Shown: positions 1-11,727 of the stretch, in pieces | Layout of the letters: each line of letters opens with the position of its first letter | How positions within the stretch are numbered: position 1 is the stretch's first letter | NCBI RefSeq assembly: GCF_030936135.1 | Contig: NC_082603.1 | Span: 15,344,880-15,408,879 of the forward strand | Direction: 5' to 3' | Length of the DNA stretch: 64,000 nucleotides | DNA from: Gavia stellata | Lineage: Eukaryota; Chordata; Aves; Gaviiformes; Gaviidae | Translations under genes and position numbers: made by a program | The notes under the pieces: generated by a model | Databases searched by the model: none | Told to the model about the DNA's origin: nothing | Seen by the model: only the letters and a program-made list of their open reading frames with translations

Positions 1-613
1 ACCCCTGCTACTACTACCCCAGATTTGTGATTTCCTAGGCTCTTATTGCTAACAATTTTCAAAGCCCAAAGCCTTACACAGGCTACTTGTGCTGGAACAA
101 GGAGAACCAGGGCTGCACTGAGCCTGTGTGAATCCACATGTTCTACATAGTCATACTAAGGATAGTGTATCTGGTTTCTTACTGGCAGTTATCGAATAAG
201 TCTGGTCATTTCAAGGGAATGTTTCTTTTTATTTTTTAATCTTTTAGAAATTAACTTAATCCACCCATCAATCATATATGTGTCCATGTGTGTGCCATGT
301 TTTGACATTGTGTTATGTCAGGATTGCTTACCTGGGCGGAGCTGTAAGTGGTAGCAGCAGTTAGAAGATTCACTGTTAGATTTCAACATATGAGATTATT
401 TAATTTTGGCTTGAACTGGCAGTATACATTTACCCCAGATTTATCTGGTTCCAGTCAATTCAATGGAATTCAGATCCTTAAAACACTGAGTGATTATGTT
501 AGCTAACACACAAAGTTGCAGAAATTTTTAACATACACTATGATAGTTAAAGGATCTTGTTCATTATAACTGGGTCTTCACTGTCCCAAGAGCCACTACA
601 TCCTTTTCTTTTC

Positions 614-629
614 TTTTTTTTTTTTTTTT
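614..629. repeat. T16 homopolymer run
   Basis: Sixteen T in a row preceded by T-rich sequence. Simple repeat. Confidence 0.9.
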
Positions 630-3098
630 AAAAGGTTATGTAGATGACAGTTTGAAAACAAACAGCATACAATGTACAAACCTTCTTAATTAGCACTCAT
701 TACTCTGATATATACCAAGCACTCTCAAGGAGTAAAAATAAGGCCAACCCAAACAGAATAATTTTATTTCTTATAACTCGTTTCAGGCAGTTAGGAGCAG
801 AAGACTCATAGATTTGAACTTTGTGTTCAGTGGAGAGACAATGTAGTCAACAGAGATGTGTCATAATACGTTCTCAGAAACCAATGCTGCTGAGCCAAAA
901 GGCAGTGCTTTTGTCAGCAAGGTGAAGAGTTGCCAGAATCAACTGGATGCTCAGCAAAACATCTACAAATGTGTATTGCTTCCATATTGGATAGTACGTA
1001 TCTTCTTAAAAAGACATAGATTGAAAGTACTTTCCACACTTTTATGCTTAACTTGATAGATCTGTGATTTTCATATCCAGAGGCTTCTGCTTGCATAGGT
1101 TGTTCTATGGTATTGGTACCAGAGATGTGTAAACATTGCAAATATATGAACTTCTGGATTAATAGCTTCTTGATTCAATTGAATTTCCTGTTCTGGAAAG
1201 ATGAAAAATTTTTTCATTAATGCAGGAAACAATTACTGTAGTTTACATAATGTCAATTCATGCTTTTTAATACAAAGCAGTGTTACTTTGTAAGCTGCTG
1301 CCACTGAGTACCATTATGCAGTAAAATCCATGTGGGAGTGCATTTAAATGGAACACCTTATTTTGGTCTTGCGAAGAGAGCAAAACTGAATAATTTTCAA
1401 ACATATATTTTTTTTCCCATTTAAGTGATATCATCAGAATTCCACCAGGAACTGGCAGCACTCAGTAAAGATTAATACAGTTGCAGGAGATTATAACATC
1501 TACCAAATGTCATCTTTGTGCCCTAAATAGAATACACTTAACAGATATTACATCAGTCCGTGTAAGTTGTTACACTACTAATTTGTTTCATGTAGTCAAA
1601 TCCTTTCAAGGAAGTGAGAATCAGGTGGGCTCAGAATTCACTGTATCAGCTATATATCAGAGCTAAACTCTCTCTGGATAATCTAATGCTGCATGGTGCC
1701 ATAATTTTAAAGCAGAGATACATTTGCCCTTCACTGTAGAATTATGAATAATGAGATACTGACCACACAGAAATAACGTTTTAGCCTTGAACTTTTGTCA
1801 TTATCATTTTTTCTAAAAGTAAACTTTAAAGTCCAGTTGCTGCAGTGATTTAAACAGTGGCTTATTTTTATTTGTTCAAAGAGTTCATTGATTCCACATA
1901 AAGCAGTTGCACTTCAGGCGAAACAAAGCTGTTAAGTCTTTACAAGACTGGTACACAACTGGCTATAATAGAAGATGAGATATGCAGTGTAGTAGTGTAT
2001 GGTTCTGGCATAGGATTCCTTATGTACAAGAAAGTACCATTGATTGAAATAGGAGAGATGATCTTGCATTAGAAATATGGAATTTGAACTTCATTCTGTG
2101 GGAAATAGGTACAAAAACTGCACCAGTAAAGCACCCTGTAACTGCTATAGGGGTATTGCCTGGATAAGAAATGAAGGATAAGGCACTACAGCTTTTTTTC
2201 ACTTTTCTGGGGATCCAAAGCACTCTGGACATCAGATTAAAGCTTCTGAATGAGATTTTATCCTTAATTTTTTAGAGTTTTTCATCTCCAGTTTTCCACT
2301 ACTTATTAAGTCCTGCTAGAAAGTATGCCAAGTCTGTGCAGTTATATTGTATTATATATAATAATTGAACATCATATATCTGTTGCAGATTTTAAATTCT
2401 TATTGAACAAAGCAAGTTAGATGCAGTTCGTGTTATACTGCTGATCCATGGTTTGTCCTTAGGGTAGCAATGATGCAGTATATCGAGCAGCTACATTTGT
2501 TTCTATGGCAGCAGATGTCTTGCCATGTCTCTCTACAGGTTTTTCTTTGTAACAGACTATTTATACAGTCTAACACTGCTTAGTGGCACACAACTGCTAC
2601 TGCCCAACTCACCATCCTTGCTAAAAATCCACTTTGTGAGCCTGACCTGGCAGTATGCTCCTTTCATGAGTTCTGAAGTATTTTAGTTGTGTTAGTTCCA
2701 TGTCCAGTGTTGAATTAGCTACTCTTCTTCCTTATTGTAATTTTCCAAATTTTTAATCTTGAATCTCATAAAGTATTTATGTAACTTTTGTATCCCTTCA
2801 CAGATTAAAATATGCTCTCATCAGTTCCTTTGGTTCCTCCCCTGCCCCCTCCCAATGACAAGAGTTTGAGGGGTTTTGTAAACTACGCACATGTTGTATC
2901 TTAACTATGGAGGAAATTAATTGTTTTACAGTGACCCAGTCTTCAATTATTTGATGAATAATTGAAGAGGGATTAAGAAAGCACTGATTGTACTAATTAT
3001 CTGCCTACTCTGCTTAATAAACATCATGTACAAATTTACAAATTATGATTTTGTGCTTTGCTAAGTGCTGCTTAATCTTCCGTTTTGGAAAGCACCTT

Positions 3099-3142
3099 AA
3101 ACTTTCTCCTGACTCATTGTTAGAACTTTCTCCTGACTCATT
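3099..3142. repeat. Direct repeat of 19 bp, 25-bp period
   Basis: aactttctcctgactcatt occurs exactly at 3099-3117 and 3124-3142. A recent local duplication downstream of PLPPR4. Confidence 0.9.
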
Positions 3143-6100
3143 TTCTTTTCTTGGGTAAGTTATAAGATATTTTTTTGCCAACTTGTGTCTGAATTCTTAT
3201 ACTTGCATCATAAAAAAGGTTAGTGAAATGAGGACTCTTCCATAAATATCATTAAAAATGAAAGCATTTTAAGAAACCTCTTCTAATGGTCTGCCTTGGT
3301 TTAGCAGATTAGACCAGTCTGCAATCTGTTAGGCATTCAGAGCTCACAGCACTTTTGTTTTGTATTACCAAGCAGAATGTGATATATAAAATGTTAGCTG
3401 TCCTGATCATTTAAACCACATGCTTCTCTTCCATTTTTCTGCTTATTAGTAAAAGGTGGAAACCTCATTGTCTCTGGTAGTAAACCAAGGCATTAATTTG
3501 GCATCAGACCCATGGTAGTTCTCAGGAAACTAAAACCTAGAAGTGGCCAAAGCCTACAACTATTCCACTGCCAGGCTGGCGCATTTTCAGTGTTGGAAAA
3601 TATAGGTTGCTGGAACCACTTCTGTGAAAACTCTCCTCTCTGGTAAGAGTGAAGATAATTGTCTCAGACTACAGAGAAAGATAAGAAGTACTAGAGGAGA
3701 CTGCAGCTGATACCATGCAGAGGTTTTAGCAAATATTGCTTTTGGGCCTGGGAACAGCTTTTTAAGCCCCTGATGATGCTTTGCTAAAAAAAGTGTACAC
3801 CTGGCACTCTGCTAAGTATCCACACCTCTTCTGGTCTAAAGCAAACAAGTTCCAGGGTGACTGACCCTCAGGGCAAAATATGTCGCTCAGGCAATGAACA
3901 TCACATGAATATGTATATGAAAGAATGCCGAAAGAATGCATACTGAAGACTTTGATAAACATAGGCTGTACTAATTGAAAAAATATTATAGCTAGTTTTA
4001 GGGAAAATTTAAATATGGCTATTGTTTGCAAAGCCTTGATTATATTGTCATATACTTTACAGGTAAAAATGAGCAAAGTTATTGTTCCCAATTGCGTGAT
4101 GTTATTCTCTTAGCAGAGCTCGTTTTCTGGCCCTAGTACGGTGTAGGAACAGACATTGTAATCAACAAGCTCAGTTTGAAGCAGGAACAGAAATAAGAAA
4201 AGAATCAAATTCTGTTGATCACATCCCACCCGTGTATGCTCCAGTCTCCTCTGAATGATTTGGTGAGAGTGCAGAGCTTTTCCTTATGCATCATTTAGTA
4301 GCTGCAGAGACTTGACAGATCCACAAATCCCCATGACTCTCATTTCTCTCTGGGCATCACTAGAAAAGTAATACAGTTGGAAAAAGCTGAATGACAGTTG
4401 GCCTTTGAAGGTAGGGAGATTTTTCTAGGGAGAAGAAAAAAAGACAAAAAGGGAAAAAAAGTTGGTTTGTTCTTTTCTTTTTTTTCTCAAACATAAGAGA
4501 GATGCTTTTTTAGGTCTGAGCAGACTTGCTTGAGTTCTGGATGACTTCTCATCTTAGTTCTTTTTCAGCAGGGTTATGCTGGTAAAGCCATGGAATGTGC
4601 AAGTTTCCTATTATTCTTTATGACAAACCACTGGATGAACAGATTTCTTCTATGGGAGGTGTAACCAAATGATGCCTTTATGCATATTTGGAATGCTTAA
4701 AGAGATTACTGCAGGCAAAGCAGAAAAATTTTAGAGAGTATTTGCAGCCTTGCCACAATTTGTTCCTTGATTTAAATTATCTGTTTAGCTTTCTCTTTCT
4801 AAAGCCTGGCTTGAACATGTTAACTTTGTGTCATGTGTGCATGTGTATGCACGTCTGCAGCTGGAGTTCCCTTACTTTCATTTTAAATGTGCAGTATGGA
4901 GTCACTTGTTAGTTTTGTCCAATGCTTGGTATTTTCTATGCTGTAAGGTTTGTGAGGAGATTTTATTCATGATTTTATGAACCAGGGTTGTAATGCCTTT
5001 AAAATGGTCCTGCCAAATTAGCTGTGCACTGATCTGTCATATAAAAGGTCTTCATAAATCTATACCAAACTGATTACAGTACAATCTTGTCTTATGTAGC
5101 TTCTTACATCAAGACCTCTGAAGCTCTTTTAAAATCCAGCACAAAATAGATTTAAGTTTCAGCTTAATCACTTATACCTTTGAAAACTCCTTTGCATGAT
5201 TAGATACAGTCATCAGTCTGGATCACAGTGAGCTGTCTTAATTTAGTGACAGTGCTGCTGTAGCCAGAATGATTTTAAGAGAATAAGACAAGGTTTGTCA
5301 GTAGAGGTAATTTTTCATCTTGGATCAAGTTTCATAATATAACCTCTACATCAAAGGTACCCTTCGGAGGGGGACTTAATTTTTAGCCTAACTTTAGATG
5401 TTTAAAATGTGCCTTTTAAAATGTTTGAACTAATTGTCTAGGTCCCTTTGTAGTCCATGGAAGGGGCTATTCCCAGAGCAAAACTCATCGGATTTGTATT
5501 AGATGCCAGCTTTCAGCAGTCATACCCTACCAGGATCTGCTTTACTCTCATGCACTCCTTCCCAGAGTCTCTCTGAGCCATACCTGGGCCATCGCTGCCT
5601 GTAACTTTCTCAGGCTACCAATACATGTCCTACAGGCTGGGACACCATAACCTTGGTTCCCAGCTCTCACACCTCATATTGCCTCATTCAAGGCAGTCAT
5701 CTGCTGCAGCAGATAACCTGCTGCCACACCAGCATCTGCTGCTGGCCAAAGGAAAGGCCTCTCCTGAAACTGGCTACTCATGCAGTGGGGTCAGGAGGTT
5801 CTCCAGCCCCAGCCACAAGCAGAGAGCTCCTTCAGTCACCACAGAGGGAGCAGTATCACAACTGTATGTACGTTTCCCTTTCTCTGAGAGACAACATTGT
5901 TTTCCACTTCTCTTTTGCCCGAGGGCCCCCGTCTTAAATTGTCATCAAAGTCTTGGGACAGGGATTCCCAAGTGACCCAGATCGGCACCACAGCATGAGG
6001 TGACACCAGTCAGCCCCAGCATGCCTTTGCTGGGAGTACGGCACACGTATGGTGGTGGTGTACTACTCAGCAGCACAGTGCCTGGCTGGACCTAGCCGTG

Positions 6101-6930
6101 CCATCAGCTGCTCAGTCCCTCCACCACCCCAGCCAAGGCAGGTCACCTGCTAGGGCACGCAACTATAAAGTGTCAGCCTGCACAAAGGCCCAGGCACACG
6201 TGGGAAGGCTTCTCAGTTTGCTTTTCTGCCATGTATTGCAGGAGCCCTGCTAGTCTCTGTGATCCTTATTACGCCATTGGCAATGTCTGTGCATGCCTCA
6301 GCTACAGCAGTGTCTTCCATCCCAGGCACTTAGGGTCCTGCTGTTGCCCTGTTTCAGGGTGTTTCAAGACAGGCATGGAGACAGTGTTTGCTGTTACGTA
6401 CCTTGTGTGGCTTCTAGATAAGACAGTGTTTTTGACAACATGCTGCTATGCGTAACGTTTTTCACTGTTGCCAGCAAAGGGTGTCTATCACCTGATGACT
6501 CCCGCATCCTAACTTCTTCCCCTGGGGAGAGCCCTTCCTCTCAGGCTTGCTCCTGACATCTGACCTGTTCTCATTCACAAATCCAAGGTGGGCCTCACCG
6601 TGTCTGGCAGCTCCACCCAACATTAGCAAGGTGGTTTAAAGGCATTAGGGGTTTAGCAATGCAACTGATCCTGCAGAATGATCTAGCAGACATGTCCTCA
6701 CATGGCCTGAAGTTCCCAATGCACTTGCTTTCTTTTCTTGTAAAATGCTTTTTGGATAGAGACAAGCTTTTTTGGACACTGTTCCTCCTTCTTACAATTA
6801 TGCAAGACTTTGAGGTTTCCCACTGATGACAACTTTTATGTGTTATGAGACACCTAATGTTGAAAAATAATTTGGGGGGGAATGAGTTTGCTTCACCACA
6901 GATGACGGAACATCAATGAGGAATTTTATC

Positions 6931-6936
6931 TTTATT
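6931..6936 (-). terminator. Candidate distal poly(A) signal of PLPPR4
   Basis: The plus strand reads tttatt, so the minus strand reads AATAAA. Cleavage would fall about 10-30 bases further, near 6901-6921. A GT-rich stretch (TGTGGTG) lies just beyond on the minus strand at about 6894-6900. It is chosen over upstream signals because of this downstream element. Confidence 0.4.
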
Positions 6937-8452
6937 TTCATGATGTTAGCACAATAAACTCACACAGTAGCATTGATCTGTACTTATTTAACAAAATACA
7001 TTTATAGCAATTTACAAATTCTTTTCCATTTGAAAACATTGCATAACATTTTATTAAACACAATACTTTATATAGAGAATTTTCATTTAAAAACATATTT
7101 TATTTTTGAGTATTTTCTTTTCTCAGTAAAGCACAGCCTAACAAAGAAATTCGTGCCTGTTAGCGAGTAAGAAAATCAGAACACTAAGAAGATGTCACCT
7201 TTCAATTTATTTGATTAATTTTAGATTAAGGTTTCAGTGGAATGTAAACAAAGAGTAATTTTACAAAAGGCTCCTTATCAAATATACATGCAGAGGTCTG
7301 AATTCCAATGTATATATTATTACATTTCTGCTCGCTAACATAATATAATTTGATAAGCCATTATTAAAAACAGTAGCCTTTGGCACTTCGAGTAAAAAAG
7401 AATATATCAATATTTATGTAAAGAACACAATTTCAATGATTACACAAGAACTTTAAAATCTTTTGTTAAGAAATAGGAAACCTTAGGAAAAATATCACAC
7501 TGCACTTGAAATAGTGCAGCAAGTTTTAGAGTAATAAAAGCAACATATATGCCAATATATATCTGACTAAAACCAAAGAATAAAGAACAAACACTCCCAC
7601 CAGGAATCCTGCTGTTGCCAAAACAGCTAAATTGCCAGAGGGAACATTTTCTGATCTTTGCTTTATTGCCATTATTTTCCATTTCAATTTTCCATTATTT
7701 CCAGGTTCATCTACTTATGTTCTTTTCCCCTGCACTTACAAACTAACAAATGATTGCATCTTATTTCCCTGCATTGATAGGCCAACAGTGATTGTGTCTT
7801 ACCCATTCCTTTAAAGCTAATCCTACCTGCTTTATCATGTACCTAAACTAAACTAAATCCAAAGGGTTTGGTTCATGACAATCCAAGTGTTTGTAATTCC
7901 TAGGAACCTTGTACAAAATTTGATATTAAATACCAAGGACTAAAGATTTATCCTTTTAAAAAGAGAAAAAACAAATCTGGACTTATAAATATAAGTCTGA
8001 GAACATATTTCTAAAAAATGACTCTTTTTTTTTTTCCCTGGCATCTATGATTATTTTTCCCAGCTAATGTGCCTTAAAGTGTGTCTTCAACATACTGTGC
8101 CCTTAACATAGACAATATGCTGCAACCCTACTGGTTAGTTTCTTACATGTAACCTGCAGAATACTTCCTCCCAATCATCAAATGTATGATAGGGTCATCT
8201 TCGATTACTAGCAGGAAAAGTGTGGTCATTTCCTTAAGGACCAACACTCTTCCACAGCACTGGGTGATAGGCAGGTGAGGGAAGCACTGCTTGACAGGGT
8301 TGGCTGACAGCACTTAGCTAAGCCTGGAGCACCTGTATAACTGGGAAGGTATATAAAGCTTTCCATTGACTCTGAATCCCTTCTTCTACACAGATTAGCA
8401 AACACCATCCTCATACTTTCAAAATTACTTAGGATTGGGGTTGGGTTTGGGA

Positions 8453-8530
8453 TTTTTTTTTTGAGGTTTTTTTGTGGTTTGTTTTTGGTTTGGTGGTTGG
8501 TTTTTTTTTTTTTGTCTGTGTGTGTGTGTT
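8453..8530 (-). repeat. G/T-rich low-complexity tract (A/C-rich on the sense strand), with (TG)n
   Basis: On the plus strand the stretch is made almost only of G and T, with T runs of about 13, ending in about six TG units. On the sense strand of PLPPR4 this is an A/C-rich tract containing CACACACA. If the 3' UTR reaches 6.9 kb, the tract lies inside the mature mRNA. Confidence 0.8.
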
Positions 8531-9392
8531 GTGCTATTTATCTTCTTGGGACAGGATGATTCTTTCTTCTACCTCCTACTTGGCTGGGGTAGGGTGGGCT
8601 TTTCTTCAGAGTTCTGTGGGTAGGGTCTGTAGACAGGTTCTGACTATGTAGTATGTATCTGGCTCTCTGATACTCTAAATCAAAAGAGGACTTAGAGCAA
8701 AACCCTCCTCTCAAGAAGCCAGAGAACAGACCTGATCTGCTACTACTTATTCAGTGAGGGGACTGCTAAGCCATTCCCTCTCCCTCCTAGCAGGGGAACT
8801 GGGAGGTGTCTGATAGTAGTTCTCTTTCAGGTGAAAATAATCTTGGAGAGAACGAGGAGCTGCACTGGGCGAGGAGTCCCCCTGGCTTCCTTTATGGTTG
8901 AAGTTATTATTTAAATCAGAGCCAAATGTAATGAGGCATTTCTTCTAGCATGCCCAGAACATGCTATGCTTATTCCTTTCAGAGCTTATCCTTTCAACAA
9001 TTTTTGGCAATGGAGATTTTTAGCAGGCAAGTTCTTTCATTGTATTTGGAGCTCAATTTACTAAAATAATCCATGTTCTCTCAGGTGCAGATACCCTCCA
9101 TGTTCTTAAGTGGCAGTGGTGGGAAAAAATATAATGCTTAAGAAGGCTCTGAAGGGTGTCTCAAGGGTGGTGAACAGTAGTAGTGGCACAATGCAACACT
9201 CATTCAGTGATTCTGCCATACCAAGGCGTTCCATTTTTAAAGCGAAGCGTAAATCCCCTAAATGATGGTGACTGGGATGAAACTTGTGATTGTTCTTGTG
9301 GCATACTAAGCAAGTGAGGTGAATGACTGCTTCTAAGTGTGAGCTACGGTATTAATTACTGTTTCCTTGGAAGCTGGTCAGGAAAGCGGCCA

Positions 9393-9408
9393 TTTATTTT
9401 TATTTAAT
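9393..9408 (-). terminator. Candidate proximal poly(A) signal cluster
   Basis: Two AATAAA hexamers (9393-9398 and 9399-9404) and one overlapping ATTAAA (9403-9408) on the minus strand, about 1 kb after the PLPPR4 stop. No clear GT-rich element follows, so use of this site is uncertain. Confidence 0.25.
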
Positions 9409-10389
9409 CATAGCTCATCTTTCACATTTGCACACCTTGCAGTTATTGGTGTCCTGCATTGTATGGTTAAAAACTAATAGAAAAATGGAAGGGTTGCTGA
9501 AGGACAGAATAAGAGGTTTAAAAATGTAAAATATGAATTACTTGTAGTACTTCAAAAGACCCCCTAAAAAACATAATTTAAAACAATTCTACAAGTTAGC
9601 CCACTAAGAAGCAGCCTCTTCATTAGTAGCACCTGTTCTTAAACAAAAGTTGAGCAGTAGCAGCAAAACTATTCAAAATAGATACTTATTCCATTCTAAT
9701 GGAATGTCACCCACACATTTGTTGCAGTAGACATCTTAAAAGAACTACATAAAACCTTTGCAATCTTTGAAAGTGACAGGTCCACTATAACAAAGCTGTA
9801 AATATTTCCTACACTAAATGAATGCAGCCAGCATCATCATAGTATTAGCAATACTAATTTTAAAGTAACTGCACATCAATATGCCATGTGTTTGTAGAGT
9901 CTAGTAAGTATGCAATTTTTCAAAATATGTAAAGTTATCATCAGCACCATCCTGTATTAAAGATTTGGTGCAAACTCTGCAAAGGTGAATATATACCACT
10001 GATACAGCCTTTGCTGTGAAAAATTCAGTTGATATTGGACACAAATATAAACAAAACAAAAAGTTGGCACATTCAGGAAATAAAGTGTCTGTATTCAAGA
10101 CCATTGTTTTGATTGACATCATCACCCTCAGATAATCATTTTGAGTCTGAATAAACAAGTTGCATGAAAATGTTTCACATTAGTTAGGTCCTGGCATTGT
10201 GCTTTTCCCCCACCACATGCTTTCCACAGGCTCATGCACATTGCACATCAGCAGTGTTCAACAACAGTTGGGCTGCTGGTCAATAATTTGGCACATCAAA
10301 GGTAAATATCAGCTCAAAACAAAGAGAGCAGAACCTGTGTCAAGATGTGTTTACTTTGTGGTGGTACGGACCAGCTGATATGTCTCCTC

Positions 10390-11727
10390 TCATTCCTTGT
10401 ATGCTCGTGTGGGGGATGTGCCTTTATAGAAGATGTTTCTGGTGTTCTCTGGACTGCTCCCTCTCTCAGGGATTAAAATGATGTTACCTTTTCTTCGAAG
10501 TGTTGAGTCCCGGCTAGAGGAAATGGACAGAGTCTCTGAGCCAATCTCACTTCCCTCCACTGGCGTAACTCTTATTGTAGTGATTCCATGATGGTGATGC
10601 TCACTGTTATCTATGTTGCTCCTTTTCCTGTCACCTGACCCATAACTGTCTTTCAAGGAGTCACAGCTTTCAGAGTCTCTGTTAAGATCATTTAGCTCGT
10701 ATGTCTGACGAAGGGTGACTTTTTCAGGACCTTTCCATTTCCATGACCCACTTCCTTCACCTTCTGATGGCATCTGAATTACAGGTCTGTTATTTTCTGG
10801 ATGGGCCTCAACTCTGACAATGCTACTTGGCTCATGGTCTGTCAAGGTTTTATATCTGATGGCTCCTGTACAGGTGACTGTGCTTCCCTCTGAGCTCTTT
10901 GGACTGCCCTGAAGCACTCCTTGCTGCTTAGACATGGCTATTACTTGCATGATTCTTGGCTGGCTATTGCTTCTACATGCAACACTCTTCTCAGCAGCTT
11001 TCAGCCATTTAGCTCTAGCTGAACTATTTTTGGGTGATGTGTTCACGTTCTCCTGAGTCTCTTCAGGAATATGCACTAGCTGGGATGAGCCAGGACGTGA
11101 CTGAATAGAGACCCTTGGCCCACCAGAAAGACCTGAGTTGTTACAACCTGGTACACTGCCAGGTTGAATTTTCAGGTATTGGCTAGTTGGGCCATGATGA
11201 TCACCATTTACACCCACTCTGGAGGGTTCTGAGCTTGACCTCATTTCGATAGCCCTTGGTGGTGACTGGCCAGATTCAGTCTCTATTACTTGCAGTGACA
11301 ACTTTCTACTTTCATTCTTGTTCTTCCACTGGGAAAGCAGCTGTTTGGAACGGGCAGAATCCATTGATGCATGTATTGTTGCATTTCGTCTTGCTGGATC
11401 TTCCAAGGATGGTGTGTTGACTCTTGGTAAAGTGTTGCTGAAAGTAACCATATTTTCCTTTCCCATTGGGCTTCGTGGTGTTATTATTTCTACATCAGCA
11501 TTTGCTCTCTTGATATTGGTCAGAGACCCTGAATCTCTGTGGTTTCTATTCAGGATGCTTTCTGTACGGTGAGAGACAATGCCATCACTGCTGCTACCAT
11601 TTTTACCTGGCAGGATTCTGTTGGCATCTTGACTGAGGTCTGTCAAAGACCTTATTGGTTCTCTGTGAAAATTTGGGTGAAACACATTCTCGTCACTTGG
11701 TAAGAAGTTCCCCACAGCATACAGGCC
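10390..11727 (-). CDS. PLPPR4: PLPPR4 coding exon 7 (residues 275-719 plus stop), cytoplasmic tail
   Basis: The terminal exon follows a TATCAG acceptor and stops at TGA (10392-10390). Residues 275-282 finish membrane segment 6 (GLYAVGNF). The rest is a tail of roughly 435 residues, rich in Ser, Pro, Arg and Asn and probably disordered. Recognisable PLPPR4 blocks are [33 protein letters not shown], the basic [10 protein letters not shown] segment, [19 protein letters not shown], a His4 run (651-654) and the C-terminal TSPTRAYKE. Only PLPPR4 and PLPPR3 in the family carry such long tails. In mammals the tail is reported to bind calmodulin and other partners; the exact site is not shown here. 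Blocks conserved with human as I remember it are spread along the whole tail, which suggests constraint throughout. Confidence 0.97.
   Translation of the reverse strand, partial: GLYAVGNFLPSDENVFHPNFHREPIRSLTDLSQDANRILPGKNGSSSDGIVSHRTESILNRNHRDSGSLTNIKRANADVEIITPRSPMGKENMVTFSNTLPRVNTPSLEDPARRNATIHASMDSARSKQLLSQWKNKNESRKLSLQVIETESGQSPPRAIEMRSSSEPSRVGVNGDHHGPTSQYLKIQPGSVPGCNNSGLSGGPRVSIQSRPGSSQLVHIPEETQENVNTSPKNSSARAKWLKAAEKSVACRSNSQPRIMQVIAMSKQQGVLQGSPKSSEGSTVTCTGAIRYKTLTDHEPSSIVRVEAHPENNRPVIQMPSEGEGSGSWKWKGPEKVTLRQTYELNDLNRDSESCDSLKDSYGSGDRKRSNIDNSEHHHHGITTIRVTPVEGSEIGSETLSISSSRDSTLRRKGNIILIPERGSSPENTRNIFYKGTSPTRAYKE

Larger units (their letters stand above)
1..6904. other. Sequence downstream of PLPPR4
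   Basis: No gene is recognised. Contents are the T16 run, the 19-bp direct repeat, and a block of higher GC at about 5.5-6.7 kb holding overlapping frames of 116 and 94 codons (5625-5975 and 5653-5937). Neither resembles a known protein and neither has a convincing start context or splice setting. A 109-codon minus-strand frame at 3762-4091 is likewise unrecognised. Confidence 0.6.
6905..10389 (-). other. PLPPR4: Probable PLPPR4 3' UTR, about 3.5 kb
   Basis: AT-rich sequence after the stop codon with no recognisable coding content. The most distal good cleavage candidate is an AATAAA on the minus strand at 6931-6936, followed downstream by a TGTGGTG element. Other minus-strand AATAAA-type signals lie at 9393-9408 (a cluster), 7099-7104 and 7050-7055, so shorter forms are possible. 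The sequence between 6.93 and 7.45 kb is dense in AT words typical of long neuronal 3' UTRs. The end point is inferred, not shown. Confidence 0.45.

Noticed and set aside
3762..4091. 109-codon minus-strand frame
   Set aside because: No resemblance to known proteins; AT-rich flanks and no promoter or poly(A) support.
5625..5975. Overlapping 116- and 94-codon frames in a GC-richer block
   Set aside because: No recognisable domain, no splice setting, and two frames open at once suggests base composition only.
11318..11572. 84-codon plus-strand frame antisense to exon 7
   Set aside because: It is a shadow of the strongly recognised PLPPR4 tail on the other strand.
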